From: Thereva unica
Lineage: Eukaryota > Arthropoda > Insecta > Diptera > Therevidae
Length of the DNA stretch: 64,000 nt
Direction of reading: 5' to 3'
Assembly (NCBI GenBank): GCA_949987705.1
Contig: OX465282.1
Location: 85,052,070 to 85,116,069 of the forward strand
In this document: positions 10,632-21,856 of the stretch, piece by piece
Position numbering within the stretch: the stretch's first letter is position 1
Layout: each line of letters opens with the position of its first letter
Made by a program: the position numbers and the translations under genes
The notes under the pieces: model-generated
Databases searched by the model: none
Told to the model about the DNA's origin: nothing
Seen by the model: only the letters and a program-made list of their open reading frames with translations

Positions 10632-11650
10632 CTTATCGTATAGCTCAGTGCAATTAGTCGAAAAAAGGGCATGAAATTGCATTTCATGATGGTCAAAATT
10701 TTTTTTTTTGGAATTTGTTGGGGTACATCTGACAATGTTAAAACCAAGTTTGTGGGGTCGCAGTGTGATGGGAAAAACCGCCATCTTGAAAAAGAGGTAG
10801 AGGTCGTTTATACCAAATAACTCGGTTGTGGGCAATGATAGCTGAAAATGATCAATACAGTCATTAGAGAATAAAATTATCTACAAAATGAGCCCTTAAC
10901 GAGGTCTGTAAGTTAATTTGGCTCAAAGTTATGGCCGCTCAAAGTTCGAACTTGTTCGGGTGGTTGAGGTTGAATGCAGTTTTTTGCGATTAACTCGAAA
11001 GATATTAATTTGGGTGGGTTAATGCTGATTACCAAACTTATAGTGCTAGTGAATAATAAGCCCTTAGTCATTGTTCTCGCTTGTATAGTTTGCGAGTAAT
11101 ACAACGCCAAAGTTCGCACTTCACGTGCCTGAAATAACTAATAACGCAATTTTTTTTGAATATCTCCTTAACGGTTGCTCAAATGAAAAAGTAGTAAACA
11201 GCAAAAATTCGGACAATAAAAATATCTTTCAAATAAGCTATTAGTTGAAGCTCTATGTCGTTTTATGCCAGCGATACAACCGGTCAAAGGTCAACCGCGA
11301 GGTTTACGAGTTGTTTGTTTAACTACTTGGGGAAATTATAACAATGAGACATATGTAGTGGCTTAGAACCATCAATTTTGACGATTTTTTTTAGTAAAAC
11401 ACTGAAGAACGTTACGAAAGTACCTTGTTTATGAATTAACAATAATGACCATACTACACCACGATGAAGAAAAATTGCACCGCACTCGAAGCAGGAGTGG
11501 AACTTTTCAAGGAAGAAAACATTAACCCAGAAAGATTAATTATTATATATCTGTTGTTTCTTCAGTAAATAAAATAAAAATAAAACACCTCTGATTTGGC
11601 TCATGGCCATGGTGATATTAATATCCGGAAAACTCATCCAAAATGGAGTT
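10632..11650. other. No recognised gene
   Basis: AT-rich. Short open frames at 10614-10835 and 10913-11119 (minus) have no family resemblance. The stretch reads like decayed repeat with 'gataactcgaaagatattaa'-type phrases, but I cannot name it. Confidence 0.35.
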
Positions 11651-11654
11651 AGCA

Positions 11655-11890
11655 ATTGGCCCAACCGCTGCGGGCTATCCGTCAACCCGGAAAAACATTA
11701 ATGATGTTTTCCTCCAATAGGACTAAAATACCCACCTTAAGTGCACCTTCACTCAACAGTCGAATACAGAGCTTATTCCAGTCAGCTACATAAGTACTTG
11801 GGTATTATTCCGAGCCAAAAGTTGAGGTGGAGGTTGAATATCCAAGAAAGAGCAAGTAAGTCCTGCACCGCCCTCCGGATACATGAAGCG
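11655..11890 (+). pseudogene. LINE reverse transcriptase fragment
   Basis: Plus-strand translation gives CGLSVNPEKT, then after a stop FSSNRTKIPTLSAPSLNS and, in a second frame, YLGIIPSQKLRWRLNIQERA. This is the RT thumb of R1/I-type LINEs, where the order is 'GLSVNPxKTE - KYLGVxxDxKLxWxxN'. A related piece lies on the minus strand at 47860-48010. Confidence 0.75.
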
Positions 11891-11957
11891 GATGGTTGGG
11901 TTGAGAAGACCTCTGCGCACAATAATATACCGCTCTCTCTACTAGAGTTTCACGAGA

Positions 11958-12031
11958 GCGAGACAAGACAACAGTCGGCCGCGGTCTCGATCTCGCTGCG
12001 CGAGAGTTAGACCACTGTTGTCTTGTCTCGC
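11958..12031. other. Short inverted repeat
   Basis: GCGAGACAAGACAACAGT at 11958 and its complement at 12014, separated by GC-rich sequence. No target duplication seen. Confidence 0.6.
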
Positions 12032-12940
12032 ACCCCAGTGCAACAGTGATATTATAGTGTTGTGTCGCGATAGTCTTGCGTTACTCACGCGAGAGTCAGT
12101 GTTGCACTCTCGACTTCCCCCACCCTCCGTTTTTGCCCTGCGGATAATTTAAACCGCCACTACCTCTGCGACAATCTGTTTGTGCCTTTAAGGGGGTAAA
12201 ATTAAAGTTGAATATGAAAAAAGATTTAAAAATTGTTGAAATATTATTAAAAAAATTTAGGAAATTTATTGTAATCCCACCCCTAAATCTAAACAAAATA
12301 AAAAATACATTGAAAAAGAATTTCTTTTCGTAGACGCAAAAGAATTTAACATAAAATTAACATTTAAGAGAATTTTCATTCCCTCCTAATTAGAGTTCAC
12401 TCTGGACGACATACCCTTCTCAAGAGCATCCACTCAGAATGTTCACTTAGTTTTTTCCAATATGGCTTGATGTTGTCTTGTACACAGACATAATTCGTAT
12501 CAGAGTCGGGTGTAGGAGCTGCAGTTTTTCCCCATAAATTTGCAAAAAAAAAGTTTCCGCCTGCCTAATTTCGCCAAAGTTTTGCAGGCAGAACCGCCAA
12601 TTTTTCATGCCTGCCTAGTAGTACAATTAAACCAAAGGCCGGAAGCGAGACTTATTCTGCATTAGGCGCAGCCCGTATAACTTCCTGGTCGACAAGGAAG
12701 AAGCTCCATTTCCTAACCCGGAGGTACAGGATTCCTCCGCAGTGGGTACCGCTTCTACTTAACTACCTACCTTGACCGGTCAAATGGAGAATATCACCAG
12801 TTTTGATGAAGGCAAAACAACTGCGATTACATTTATAAAATAAAAGAGGCGTAGCGAATTAATTAATCAAGTTGGGTTAGCTTGCAACCCAGCTTTGACA
12901 ATTTTGAGATTAAAATTCCGTTTTTATTTGAAACCAGCTG
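12032..12940. other. Noncoding, decayed repeat
   Basis: The AT-rich patch 12180-12340 resembles 57530-57650 (shared 'gaaatattattaaaa...aatttatt' and 'ccacccctaaat' phrases), so both are copies of some repeat. Nothing else was identified. Confidence 0.35.
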
Positions 12941-12943
12941 GGA

Positions 12944-13285
12944 CCCGGTATGCCTCGCTGCACCCATAAGCCTATAGTAAACAATAAAAACCATCCACTT
13001 ACTTAGTATTTTTCGAGATATCAATTTTACACAGATGAAGTGCCTCAAAGAACATGGGTCTTGCAACGGTCGCCATGGATCATTATAATGAGTATACTAC
13101 ATTGCTTATTGTATTCTTCTTATCATACCCTTTTATTTGATACCCATCTTGAGGGGGTTGTGAAGGAAGTGGTAATCCGGCCTCTTGAGACGGCAGCCAT
13201 GGATCTAACTTATACTGAGTATATACTATATTGCTTATTGCATTTCAGTTTAGTTTCAATAGCGTCATGACCTACCTATGTCGAT
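12944..13285 (+). mobile_element. Helitron-like 'AGCTGGGACCCGG' element with fewer than two satellite units
   Basis: Starts AGCTGGGACCCGGTATGCCT, continues AACAATAAAAACCATCCACT and 'agatgaagtgcctcaaagaacatgggtcttg', then contains one to two 128-bp-type units (TTTGATACCCAT...GTGAAGGAAGTGGTAATCCG) and ends 'tttagtttcaatagcgtcatgacctacctat'. The same head and tail flank the 15-unit array at 41021-43424, so this is a short-array copy of that family. The start resembles the arthropod 'CTAGCTGACCCGG' repeat; the Helitron/HINE assignment is inference. Confidence 0.7.
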
Positions 13286-13799
13286 TTTAACAGGGAATCA
13301 TCAATATAAAAACTTCTGGAGCACACATTGAGCCAACATCATCACGAGGTAATATGCAATACTAGATTTGAAAATAAGTTTCAATATAATGTGAAAATAT
13401 TATAAACCATTACATTTATAAACTTCAAAATCCAATTTATATGCGAAACATTAGCTACATTAAAGCCACCAAGTAGTATACCTAATCAATCTACACAAAT
13501 CCATCTAATAATTGCCAACAGGAAAATACGGCCATATTGGAAAACAAATTATAAAAGAGATAGGGTTTTTGTTTTTTTGATTTGGCATGGCGAACCTAAC
13601 CAAAAAAATCCCGGAAGTGTAAATCGTTTTAACGAATAAGGCTGTCGCACACTGCATCTGAATTCAGGCGAATTTTGTTCGTACGAATTCTACCGTCAGA
13701 AATCGCAATTGTCCTTCTCACACTGTATCAAAAGTCATGCGATTTAGGATTGTATTTCTTTTTAGAAATTTTTGCTATAATGAAACATATGAAAGAAGA

Positions 13800-14045
13800 A
13801 AATATGTTTTTACTAGAAAACTCTTAACTAAAAAGATTTTTGAGAAAAAGGAAGTGGGCTGTGAGGTGTTTGCTAAACGAAATAAATTGGGTGAGTTTCA
13901 TCACTTACATTCTGATTTAAAGAATGATCCCGTCAAATTTTTTTCATACTATCGAACGAGTTTTAGTACATATACGAATCTATTTTAAATTCAATCAGTC
14001 AATTCATTGAAAAATTCTCGAATTTTGGACAAACAATTTCAACCT
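13800..14045 (+). pseudogene. PIF/Harbinger transposase N-terminal fragment
   Basis: LGEFHHLHSDLKNDPVKFFSYYRTSFSTY, and after a one-base frameshift near 13980 SISQFIEKFSNFGQTIST. This is the start of HARBI1/ALP1-like transposases ('EFHHLxxDLxxDxxKFFxYxRM...'). The DDE core is absent: after 14045 the sequence changes to an unrelated 'tctgtctgtttggccgcgataa' noncoding repeat. It is probably the same sublineage as the core fragment at 20180-20530, 6 kb away. Confidence 0.75.
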
Positions 14046-14626
14046 GTGTGTATGTACTCTGTATGTCTGTCTGTTTGGCCGCGATAATCTCGGAAAGGCT
14101 AATCCGATTGGGATGGGACTTTCACTCGAAGATTCCGTATTTTTACGGGCATTTTAATATACGTTTTATGTTAGCTTCATCTGTATGTATGCATGTATGT
14201 ATGTATTTAGACAAATCTTGCAACTTTTGCAATATGTATACTTCGTGCGACAATGCAATCTAACCCTTTTGTAAAAAAATCAAGATGACGGTTCCAAGAT
14301 GGCGACCGAATTTGGCAATTGTGCTCCCCGATCCCCGACACGGGTATCAAATTAAGGGGTAGAATTCAATTAGCTATGAGGCGTCATTCAAAACTCAAAA
14401 TGGCGGCCAATACAAAATGGTGCGCTACCTTTTTCCCTGCAACTCACTCGATATGGGTATCACATGTGTTGCTAGCGAAAAGTTCGGATGTTAATAAAAC
14501 AAGATTATAAGTAAATAGTCCCCCGATTAGACCGAAAACTTGAATCCATAGTCGAAAGAAAAAGAGTGAAGACTTTTTTTTATCATTCCAATTCTAGGCC
14601 TCAAAGAACTCTAACTAAATATTTAG
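14046..14626. other. Noncoding repeat tail
   Basis: Contains TGTATGT and GTCTGTCT simple runs and a 'gataatctcggaaaggctaatccg' phrase typical of transposon 3' noncoding DNA. No gene seen. Confidence 0.35.
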
Positions 14627-15415
14627 GTTCGCCAAAGTTGACGTACTATATGAAGCCTTATTCGTTTTGGCAGAATTTGCGTGGTCAGGGTTGTCTATAG
14701 TCCTATATGTACTCCAGGCACCAATGGATTGCTCTTTGAGGTGTACAATTGGAATGGAACAGTGCACAGAGGTAGCCATAATGAAACGAATAAAAGGTAA
14801 TTCTCTTTGATATTGGTAAATCAATCATTTGATAACCGGGACATAAATATTATGGATAAGAAATTACAATGAATCACAGAGACTCACATATTTGTAATAT
14901 CCGTTAATATTTGTTTATTGGCAAAAAGAATATAATTTTACAGTCTACGCGAATGAAATGTTTTCACTGCCAGATATTGTTGTTTCAATTGGTGGAAATA
15001 CTAGAGATCATTATGGATTCCTAGTTCCACAAATATTCGATGGGTCTAAAGATTATTAAAACAGAGAATATATGGAATAGGATGAACCAAACTTAAACAA
15101 AAAACAGAAATAATTCTATCAACGCATCATCAACAGTGTCAATACGGGTGAGTTTTTAAGGACCACCAGGAGTCACTGGCGCATGACTTTCTTAACTAAT
15201 CTCACATTGGCCAAAATACGTGCATATAAAAGGTTACCGCAGCTGGGTCATTAGCAGAGATTACGGCAAAAACAGCTCATCTATGTTTATGATACCGATC
15301 GAAAAAGATCTTATGGAAAATCCTGCGAGCAACAAATCTAAAAACCGCCGCAAAGCTAAAGTTTTACAAGACTGTATGATAGTTGTCTGGGAATGGGATG
15401 ATGAACCATGGTAAA
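14627..15415 (+). repeat. Dispersed repeat 'RX', uninterrupted copy
   Basis: Aligns along its length with 54740-55137 plus 56524-56950, where a 1.39-kb insertion splits it. Shared phrases include 'gacgtactata', 'tattggtaaatca', 'ataaccgg', 'gtttgtttattggcaaaaag', 'tctacgcgaatg' and 'cactgccagatattgtt'. One translated part reads GGNTRDHYGFLVPQIFDGS here and GGNTRDHNGLPFPQIIDGS there, so part may once have coded, but both copies have stops. Family not recognised. Confidence 0.65.
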
Positions 15416-15914
15416 TACGAGGTGTGACAATTAAGTAATAAGACTGATTATATTGCCGCGATTGTGGTAACCCTGCGACCTTGAAATTCCCCTTCCCTTT
15501 TCTCGGCATCCTTCCCTCTCCATTGATATATTTGCCATGGCTCTAGCTTGTTTAGTTCAAAGATTATCTATTACAATAAGATGTGACACTCTCGACGTTT
15601 TCGCTTATCTATTTTTGACCTTGGTACCGTTATTTAAACGACCTTGCCGGAATTGTAAGAAATAGATAGCGACAGAAAAGCCATTTGTAAGAAAAGGATG
15701 CAATATGATGAGGAACGAAGTGGAAATGAACACAATTTTTACAGGGTGTGCATATAATTTAATGAAATTTTTTGGTTTAAAATTAAATTTAATCACATAG
15801 GCAAGTCAAACATGGCCAGTTAAAAACTCAACCTGGGAATAAGCTTAGTTTAGCTTATCTTAGCCAGAAGCTTAGTTTTTACTTCATTGTATGAAATTAT
15901 GCCGAATGTATTCA

Positions 15915-17885
15915 CTAAGTGGTAAGTTTTTTAATGGATGATTCCTGGACAAATTGTTCTTTTGCTATCGACACAGTGTAATCCCTTTCACTTACAACTA
16001 TTGCGTAATTAGCCGGTAATTTAGTTTTCTGACTTCCATTATCTTCTAAACCAATAATTTCTCCTTTGCTTTTATCAAAATATAAATTGGTTTTAAGGGA
16101 AATTTCGTCTAAGCAAATTATACAGTTTTTTGCCATGTTCGGTAAATTTTGAATTTTAATGAAGTGAACAAGCCTTCGTGGATACCGGGACCGGAGGGCC
16201 AGTTTTGAATGGATCTCAATAGAGTCCTTTTGGACGGAAGATTCATTTTTTTTGCCAAAAAATTGTAGGCGGAAGGTACTATAAAATATACACTTAAGCC
16301 AAATTTCTTAAAATTATTCGAATATCTCAAGACCCTCTCAACTACAGGCCCCGAAGGAGAGTTTTTCATGGTGGTCAACTCAGTCCTAAAATCCACCGGA
16401 GTGAGCGGAATAAACATGGCGCGGAATAAGTTCGGGACCGTTTTGGTTATAGTTTTGCAGTAAAAAGTGGTAAAATATTATATTTTATTACTTTTAACTG
16501 CACATAGATTACATGTAATTAGTTCGTTAGTAATTTTATTAAAAAAAAATTTTAAAAAAGTGATTAAGTGTCTTTAAAGGGTGTAAATTGTTATCGAGAT
16601 CATATCTTATATTACATTCGCGGTGTTTTTTCGTTGTTTGTTTACGAAAAAAATGTTGAATATTTAATGTTCTGTGCGGTGATAGAATTAAAAGTGATTA
16701 TATATTATGAAATTATAACTGCAGAATACCTCTATTCTTGTTCACTTTTTCTTTCACACCTTTCTGCACTTATATATTTCATAATAATACCATAATATAA
16801 TATATTCATCACTTTAAAATCACTTTTAATTCTATCACCACGCAAAACATTAAATATTCAACATTTTGTTTCGTAAACAAACAACGAAAAAACACCGCGA
16901 ATGTAATATAAGATATGATCCCGATAACAATTAACACCCTTTAAAGACACTTAATCACTTTTTTTAAATTTTTTTTAATAAAATCACTAACGAACTAATT
17001 ACATGTAATCTATGTGCAGTTAAAAGTAATAAAATATAATATTTTACCACTTTTTACTGCAAAACTATAACCAAAACGGTCCCGAACTTATTCTGCGCCA
17101 TGTTTATTCTAACCAAATGTCAGATTTGTGGACTGACTTCAGCTATGGTTACATTAGTTGAAGAGAGAACTTCATGGCCTGTAATGGAGAGGGTCTTGAA
17201 TATCTCCAACCTTTAGGTGTATGTTGAAGATTTTTTACTTGGTTTTCAATTATGCGTGCCAATTTACCAGGTAAAACGCGTTTTGCTTTCTGTATAAATG
17301 AAGCATCACTTTCCTTATCTTTTCGCAACTCTTCAAGTTCCTTTTTTAAATCGTCGCACTCCTTTCGCAATTTTATTACGTCATCTTCCGTAAATTTTCC
17401 TTTACTATCTGTTTGTGTATATTTATGCGTTGTAGGAAATATCGCTGTATCATTATCATTACCCGACATAGTATCTTCTTCTATGCATTGTGCTGTAGAA
17501 GTTTCCGCCAATTGGCGTTGGCGTATCTACACTTTTTGGCGGGACCAACAAAGTATTATCTAGAATTATAACTTTGGAAGTAGTTTCTTCTGGAATTGAA
17601 TTTGAAGCGTTTAGTTTAACTGGATACGCCTTTCGTTTTAACCGATTTGTTTTTTTTTTTTTTTTTTTGAAAGCATATTTTCATCGAAGTGCTTTTCACA
17701 AACCCTTCCGACAATTTTACATTTAGCATATCCGTTTTATTTAAATTCCCCAACCATATTGCACTCCTAGCACTATTCACCGGTAATTTAAAAAATTTCA
17801 CTTCTAAACTGTTATTTTTTTTGGCACCACATACCAAACACTTAATATGGTGCTTACCTATTTCTAAAAATATTTCGAGAGTAAA
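15915..17885 (-). pseudogene. P-element-type transposase with THAP domain, interrupted and truncated
   Basis: Minus strand. The THAP domain runs from KCLVCGAKKNN (C-x2-C, about 17850) through FFKLPVNSARSAIWLGNL to a frameshifted VCEKHFDENM (C-x2-H, about 17700), then a lysine run. A linker leads to a coiled coil (KLRKECDDLKKELEELRKDK, about 17380) as in THAP9/P transposases. The catalytic part resumes at 16319 with RYSNNFKKFGLSVYF, AYNFLAKKMNLPSKRTL and, to 15915, NCIICLDEISLKTNL and YFDKSKGEIIG. The C-terminal half is missing. An 869-bp foldback splits it at 16329-17197; removing that and one 9-bp repeat joins GWRYS to NNFKK in frame. P-element 31-bp TIRs were not located. Confidence 0.85.
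16329..17197. mobile_element. Mutator-like foldback element, 869 bp
   Basis: Arms of several hundred bp, beginning AAGACCCTCTCAACTACAGG and ending with the near complement, fold over a short centre near 16760. The two copies of GAATATCTC at 16320-16328 and 17198-17206 are a 9-bp target duplication. Long arms and a 9-bp duplication fit MULE/Phantom-type elements; P and hAT give 8 bp. No transposase inside; the open frame 16568-16795 is just arm sequence. Confidence 0.8.
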
Positions 17886-17989
17886 AAAATGAATAAAATA
17901 ATTTCTAAAAACTAATTAAATGCAATCAATATTTCTTACCTTATTTTTTTTGGATCAGGCTGTAACCTTGCTGGTCATCTGTACTAACA

Positions 17990-18185
17990 CGAGTGCGATC
18001 GCTCCAGGTCGCCTTTAAAACTATGGGGTGAAAAAATTCTCAAGTTGTAATGCGTGTAGGGGTTTCACATGTGTTTCCTTTATATCAATTCCACATTTCC
18101 CTATGATTTACATTGCGCGAACTGCTTGAGAATGAACAACTAATACCATGACGATTGCTCCAGGTCGCCTTTAAAAATGCATTAT
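17990..18185 (+). repeat. Short direct repeat near the P-element 5' side
   Basis: GCTCCAGGTCGCCTTTAAAA occurs at about 18001 and again at about 18160, about 155 bp apart. It could be subterminal transposase-binding repeats of the P relative; that role is a guess. Confidence 0.4.
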
Positions 18186-18393
18186 GAAAAAATGTGACTT
18201 TATTTATTGTACACATTTTATGGGTGGGGCGTAACTTATGTTTCATACCCTTTCTTTTTTATGGGAATTTTCATAACGGAAAGCATTATAGCTATTCTTT
18301 TTCAACTAATAGGAGATTTTTGTTGATGTGGTTATAAGGAATTGTAAATGGGTTAGTAAATCAAGAGTGTCACATCTTATTGAAAATAGATAA

Positions 18394-18532
18394 TGTTTGA
18401 TCCCACGCTGCTTGATCGAGTTATTACAGGCGATGAGAGCTGGTTTTTTCAATACGCCCCGGAAACCAAACGCCATAGCTCACAATGGTTGTCTCCGCAT
18501 GCCCCCCGCCCGAAAAAAGAACGAACGAGCAC
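18394..18532 (+). pseudogene. Mariner transposase fragment
   Basis: DPTLLDRVITGDESWFFQYA, then PETKRHSSQW and PRPKKERTS: the segment around the second catalytic Asp (TGDESW) of mariner transposases, followed by the conserved 'ETKxQSxQW..SPRPKKxR'. The upstream helix-turn-helix half and the C-terminal half with the third Asp are missing. The frame is read through 18530 into the terminal repeat. Confidence 0.85.
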
Positions 18533-18718
18533 CACGAACACACGTTTACTCAACACGACAGAGCAGGCGAACTAAACAAGCTAGAGCGATGGCAAATATA
18601 TCAATGGAGAGGGGAAGGATGCCAAAAGGCTGGGAAGGATGGGAAAATTTCAAGGTCGCAGGGTTACCACAATCGCGGCAATATAATCAGTCTCATTACT
18701 TAATTGTCACACCTCGTA

Positions 18719-19555
18719 TAGTATCTAAGCAAGCCTTTAACAGACGATGCAAGATTTAAGAATTAAAAACCAATTGGTGACGAACTGTTTTATTGGCATA
18801 GATTTCGTTCAAACGTTGCCATCTGAAATTAATGCACGTCTAAAATGATCACTCATTTAGGGACAAATTGAATAACAAAAAATAACAATCAAACAAACAA
18901 AATATGAGATCGCAATCAGGATAAAGAATCTCCTCAATAGGATAAAGAAAACGTTCTGAGATTAAAGATGTGACATTGAGTTGCTCGCTGTTCTTTGAAA
19001 GTTCGTAATAGACACGAAAATATTGATGAGCGACATTTATGACTATTTGCAAAATATCGACTCACTTACTAATGTCGCAAACGTTGTAATTAGTCTTATT
19101 CTCGTTGTCGAGTGACGTGACATATGTGTCACTTCGACCTTAAATTGGTATTCTAGTTGTCAATATAACAGATTTCTATCAAGCAAATCGACAAAATTCG
19201 TCTTTAATTGTCGGAATGTGGCGTGTGAAGTGACATTTTCCTCGATATGTGTAGGTATCGACAGTTTCATTCCACCGCGTCCCTCGAAGTCACGTCACTC
19301 GCCAACGAGAATACCACCAAATACCTACAAGCGAAAAATCTAGCATCGTTTATAAAGAAACGTTTGCAGTTTTGTTTATTGTTTGATTATACCTTTATCT
19401 TAACCCGGACTGTGCACACACAATTCTTTTTGTTAAAAGGCAGTGCAACGCAAGCTAGTAGTAAAATAAATTCTTTCAATCAACTTAGCTTTTATTAGAA
19501 ATTAATAAATACATATTGTGTGTAATATTATTTATTTATTCTGCATTATTATACA
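18719..19555. other. No recognised gene
   Basis: AT-rich with several 'gtgacatatgtgtcac' and 'cgagtgacgtgac' / 'gaagtcacgtcactcg' inverted phrases around 19100-19300, suggesting a decayed palindromic element. No coding match. Confidence 0.35.
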
Positions 19556-19559
19556 TATG

Positions 19560-20105
19560 TATGTGTGTTGAAAAATAGTTTATTAGAGAATTCATATCAG
19601 ATGTCGAGTTGTTTTTATCAAAGTTGCCCAGAGATCCTGGAGAAGGAGCAGGAGTTGAGCTAAAACTTTCTCTACAATAAGAAAGTAAGGAAGATGAATG
19701 ATGAAAAGTATCTTCATCAATTAAAATCTGTATTTTGTTTGTACAAGTAGTTTTCTATTTTCTAATACTTTTCTCAGATAAGTTAGCAAAGTAATCAGAA
19801 ATTCATAGCCACTGTTCAATCTGTTTTCACTGTTCTGTTGAGTTATTTGCAACTTCTTTTCTTCAATCTGGAAATATTGTCGAGTTTTGTCGATTTGCGT
19901 TTTAATATTTTTAAAGATCTCTTAAAAGCATACTTTTTATTCTGGCTCACTGGAGAGGACTCTTCAATTTCACTTTCAGTAACGTTTTTTTGTTGAAATC
20001 AGATCTTGAGAATTAATGTCATTGTGACATTCCACGATCTCTTCAGTGCCGTTTTCTTCTGATTCAATTAGTAAATTCCCCTCCAGTTTTCCGCGTTTAA
20101 AATTG
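19560..20105 (-). pseudogene. Harbinger-associated MADF/BESS-like accessory protein, C-terminal remnant
   Basis: Minus-strand pieces read NGTEEIVECHNDIN, SEIEESSPVSQNKKYAFK, then DEDTFHHSSSLL and SPGSLGNFDKNNST...LINYF. Acidic/serine-rich linkers followed by a short hydrophobic tail are usual at the end of the MADF-type second protein of PIF/Harbinger elements. It lies convergent to the transposase fragment at 20180-20530. No DNA-binding domain remains. The assignment leans on the neighbour. Confidence 0.45.
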
Positions 20106-20179
20106 TCTTTAAGAAACATCTACTGAAAATGCTACGTTGAAGGGCCACGTTGAAAAAGACCGTGCACTAGCCACTGACA

Positions 20180-20530
20180 TATAGTCATAATAACTGATAA
20201 TGAAGTAGGAAAGATTGTCCACGAGACTTGTAAGGCGATTTGGAAAATTTTGCAGCCACTCCATACGCCTTCTTTGTCACAAAAACAACTACTAACACAT
20301 GAATTTTGGATTAAATGGAGATTTCCCAACTATGTAGGGTACATAGATGGAAAGCATGTGCGAATAAAGTGGTCTGTAAATCCCGGAAGCCTTTACTATG
20401 ATTACAAAAATGTGTTACCCATAATGGCAGTTGCAGGACCACATTACAAATTTATTGCAATTGAAGTTGGCAAAGAAAGTCAGGGTTGTATATTCTCAAA
20501 TAGTTATCTTTGTAAAAAAAATCGAGCTGA
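20180..20530 (+). pseudogene. PIF/Harbinger transposase core fragment
   Basis: KIVHETCKAIWKILQPLHTP, EFWIKWRFPNYVGYIDGKHV and DYKNVLPIMAVAGPHYKFIAIEVGKESQG match the HARBI1-like DDE_4 domain around the first catalytic Asp (YIDGKHV). Upstream helices and the second Asp and Glu are missing. The last residues (YLCKKNRADLKR) run into unrelated LINE-like sequence at about 20530. Confidence 0.85.
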
Positions 20531-20759
20531 CCTTAAAAGGAAAATAGGACGAGGACTATAGGAGAGGAGAGAGGCGACACAAGATCTTCTCGGAATTAGT
20601 AGTCCCATATCAATGGCGAAAGTGAAGATCCAAAATGCAGAGAAACGAGTCGACAGGTTTGAAAGAAGAGTTCTTAGCAGCATAATAGCAGTGAGCAATA
20701 ATAACAAGAATGATTATTATTGCTCGCTAATAATAGTCTCAACGCGAAAGGATGGGATA

Positions 20760-20935
20760 CGGCCAACGGGATACAACAGTTGAATTGTATGAAATTTTTG
20801 ACGACCCAAAACTCTCAATGTTACCCAGGAGGAGATGGATAGACTCTGTGACAATTGACGCAGATGCAATGCTCAACATTCGGAACTGAAGGAGGCACGG
20901 TTCGATTTGGATTGCAGCGCCTTTGGATGAATGGA
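20760..20935 (+). pseudogene. LINE C-terminal tail fragment
   Basis: VELYEIFDDPKLSMLPRRRW, then DSVTIDADAMLNIRN and, after a stop, remnants ending in DEW: the 'GRPxxRWxDxVxxDxxxLxxxNWxxxAxDRxxWR' ending of RTE-like LINE polyproteins, much decayed. Confidence 0.6.
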
Positions 20936-20960
20936 TTTAAATGAAAATCTGCTCCATATT

Positions 20961-21397
20961 TACTACGTTTATAAGCGGAGTTTCCCTCCGAATGGAAGTT
21001 TCGATCCGGAGTGAAACACCGCTTATAAACCGGGAGTGAAAATCCAGAACTTGGATTTTCGCTCCCGAAGAATAAGCTGGAGTGAAACTTCGATCCCGGT
21101 TTATGTTGTGCTTATAAACGCTGACTGGGAGTGAGAATTTTTTCCGAAGGGGAAAAACTTTGTAAAGAAGAAGCTGGGTGTTTTATTTTGCTACAATAGT
21201 TTTTTTTTTGTTTATTGATATTTTTAAATAAATTAAATTAAACATTGGGTTTATATATGTCTTTGCTATGATTTTGAATTTGAGCTTGGAGCTGTCATCT
21301 CAAACCAGAAAGTATTTTGGATTTACACTCCCATTGCTTATAAACGCATCGGGAGTTTTACTTTGGATTGAGTGAAACTCCGCTTATAAACGTAGTA
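20961..21397. mobile_element. MITE with TACTACGTTTATAAGCGGAG ends
   Basis: Inverted ends TACTACGTTTATAAGCGGAG and its complement about 435 bp apart. The flanks read as ATT on both sides, or TA if the repeat is taken two bases inward, so the superfamily is ambiguous (Harbinger-like or mariner-like). Internal sub-repeats such as 'gcttataaa', 'gggagtgaaa' and 'cggagtttc' echo the TIR. Confidence 0.8.
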
Positions 21398-21856
21398 ATT
21401 GAAATGACAGAATAAATAAGCACACTAACAGCGCGCGGGTCTCTTTTGTAAGTAAGGTTAGTAAGTCTTTTCAAAACTGGTAGCTAATTCCTCATGAATT
21501 TATCGTGTTCATCAGGTTAGTAGATCGAAAGAGCATATCTTAAGTAAAAAAAAACATCAATAACCAAAAGCATGTTCTTGTTATCGCATAAAAATCAGCA
21601 TTCCCACATGCTTTACAATCGGAATGTCACACAGTAGACCTACATCGTTCCAACATCGATAAAACTGTTCATTATACTAATCATATCATATTTATGGATT
21701 GCCATCTTTATCGCCTAATGTATTTATTAAACACGCATTCGACATAACTTCTCGAAAAGCACGGCGCCGACTCATTAATTAAATCCTCGTTAATTAACAA
21801 AAACTAAATAAAAGAGAAAAAATTTAAAAAAGAATTCTAAGCCGCAGCACAGTTTT

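Larger units (their letters stand above)
15418..18716 (+). mobile_element. Mirror-ended mariner derivative enclosing a P element
   Basis: TA flanks both ends (15416-15417 and 18717-18718). The left end reads CGAGGTGTGACAATTAAGTA and the right end is its complement, a mariner-type terminus. About 165 bp next to the termini are inverted copies of each other, far longer than the roughly 30-bp mariner TIRs. A further matching stretch (GAGTGTCACATCTTATTG) lies inside each arm. The right arm alone carries a transposase scrap. The interior holds the P-element relative. This looks like two copies of one mariner end flanking foreign DNA. Confidence 0.7.

Noticed and set aside
16568..16795. 75-codon plus-strand frame as a gene
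   Set aside because: Lies entirely in the arm and centre of the MULE-like foldback.
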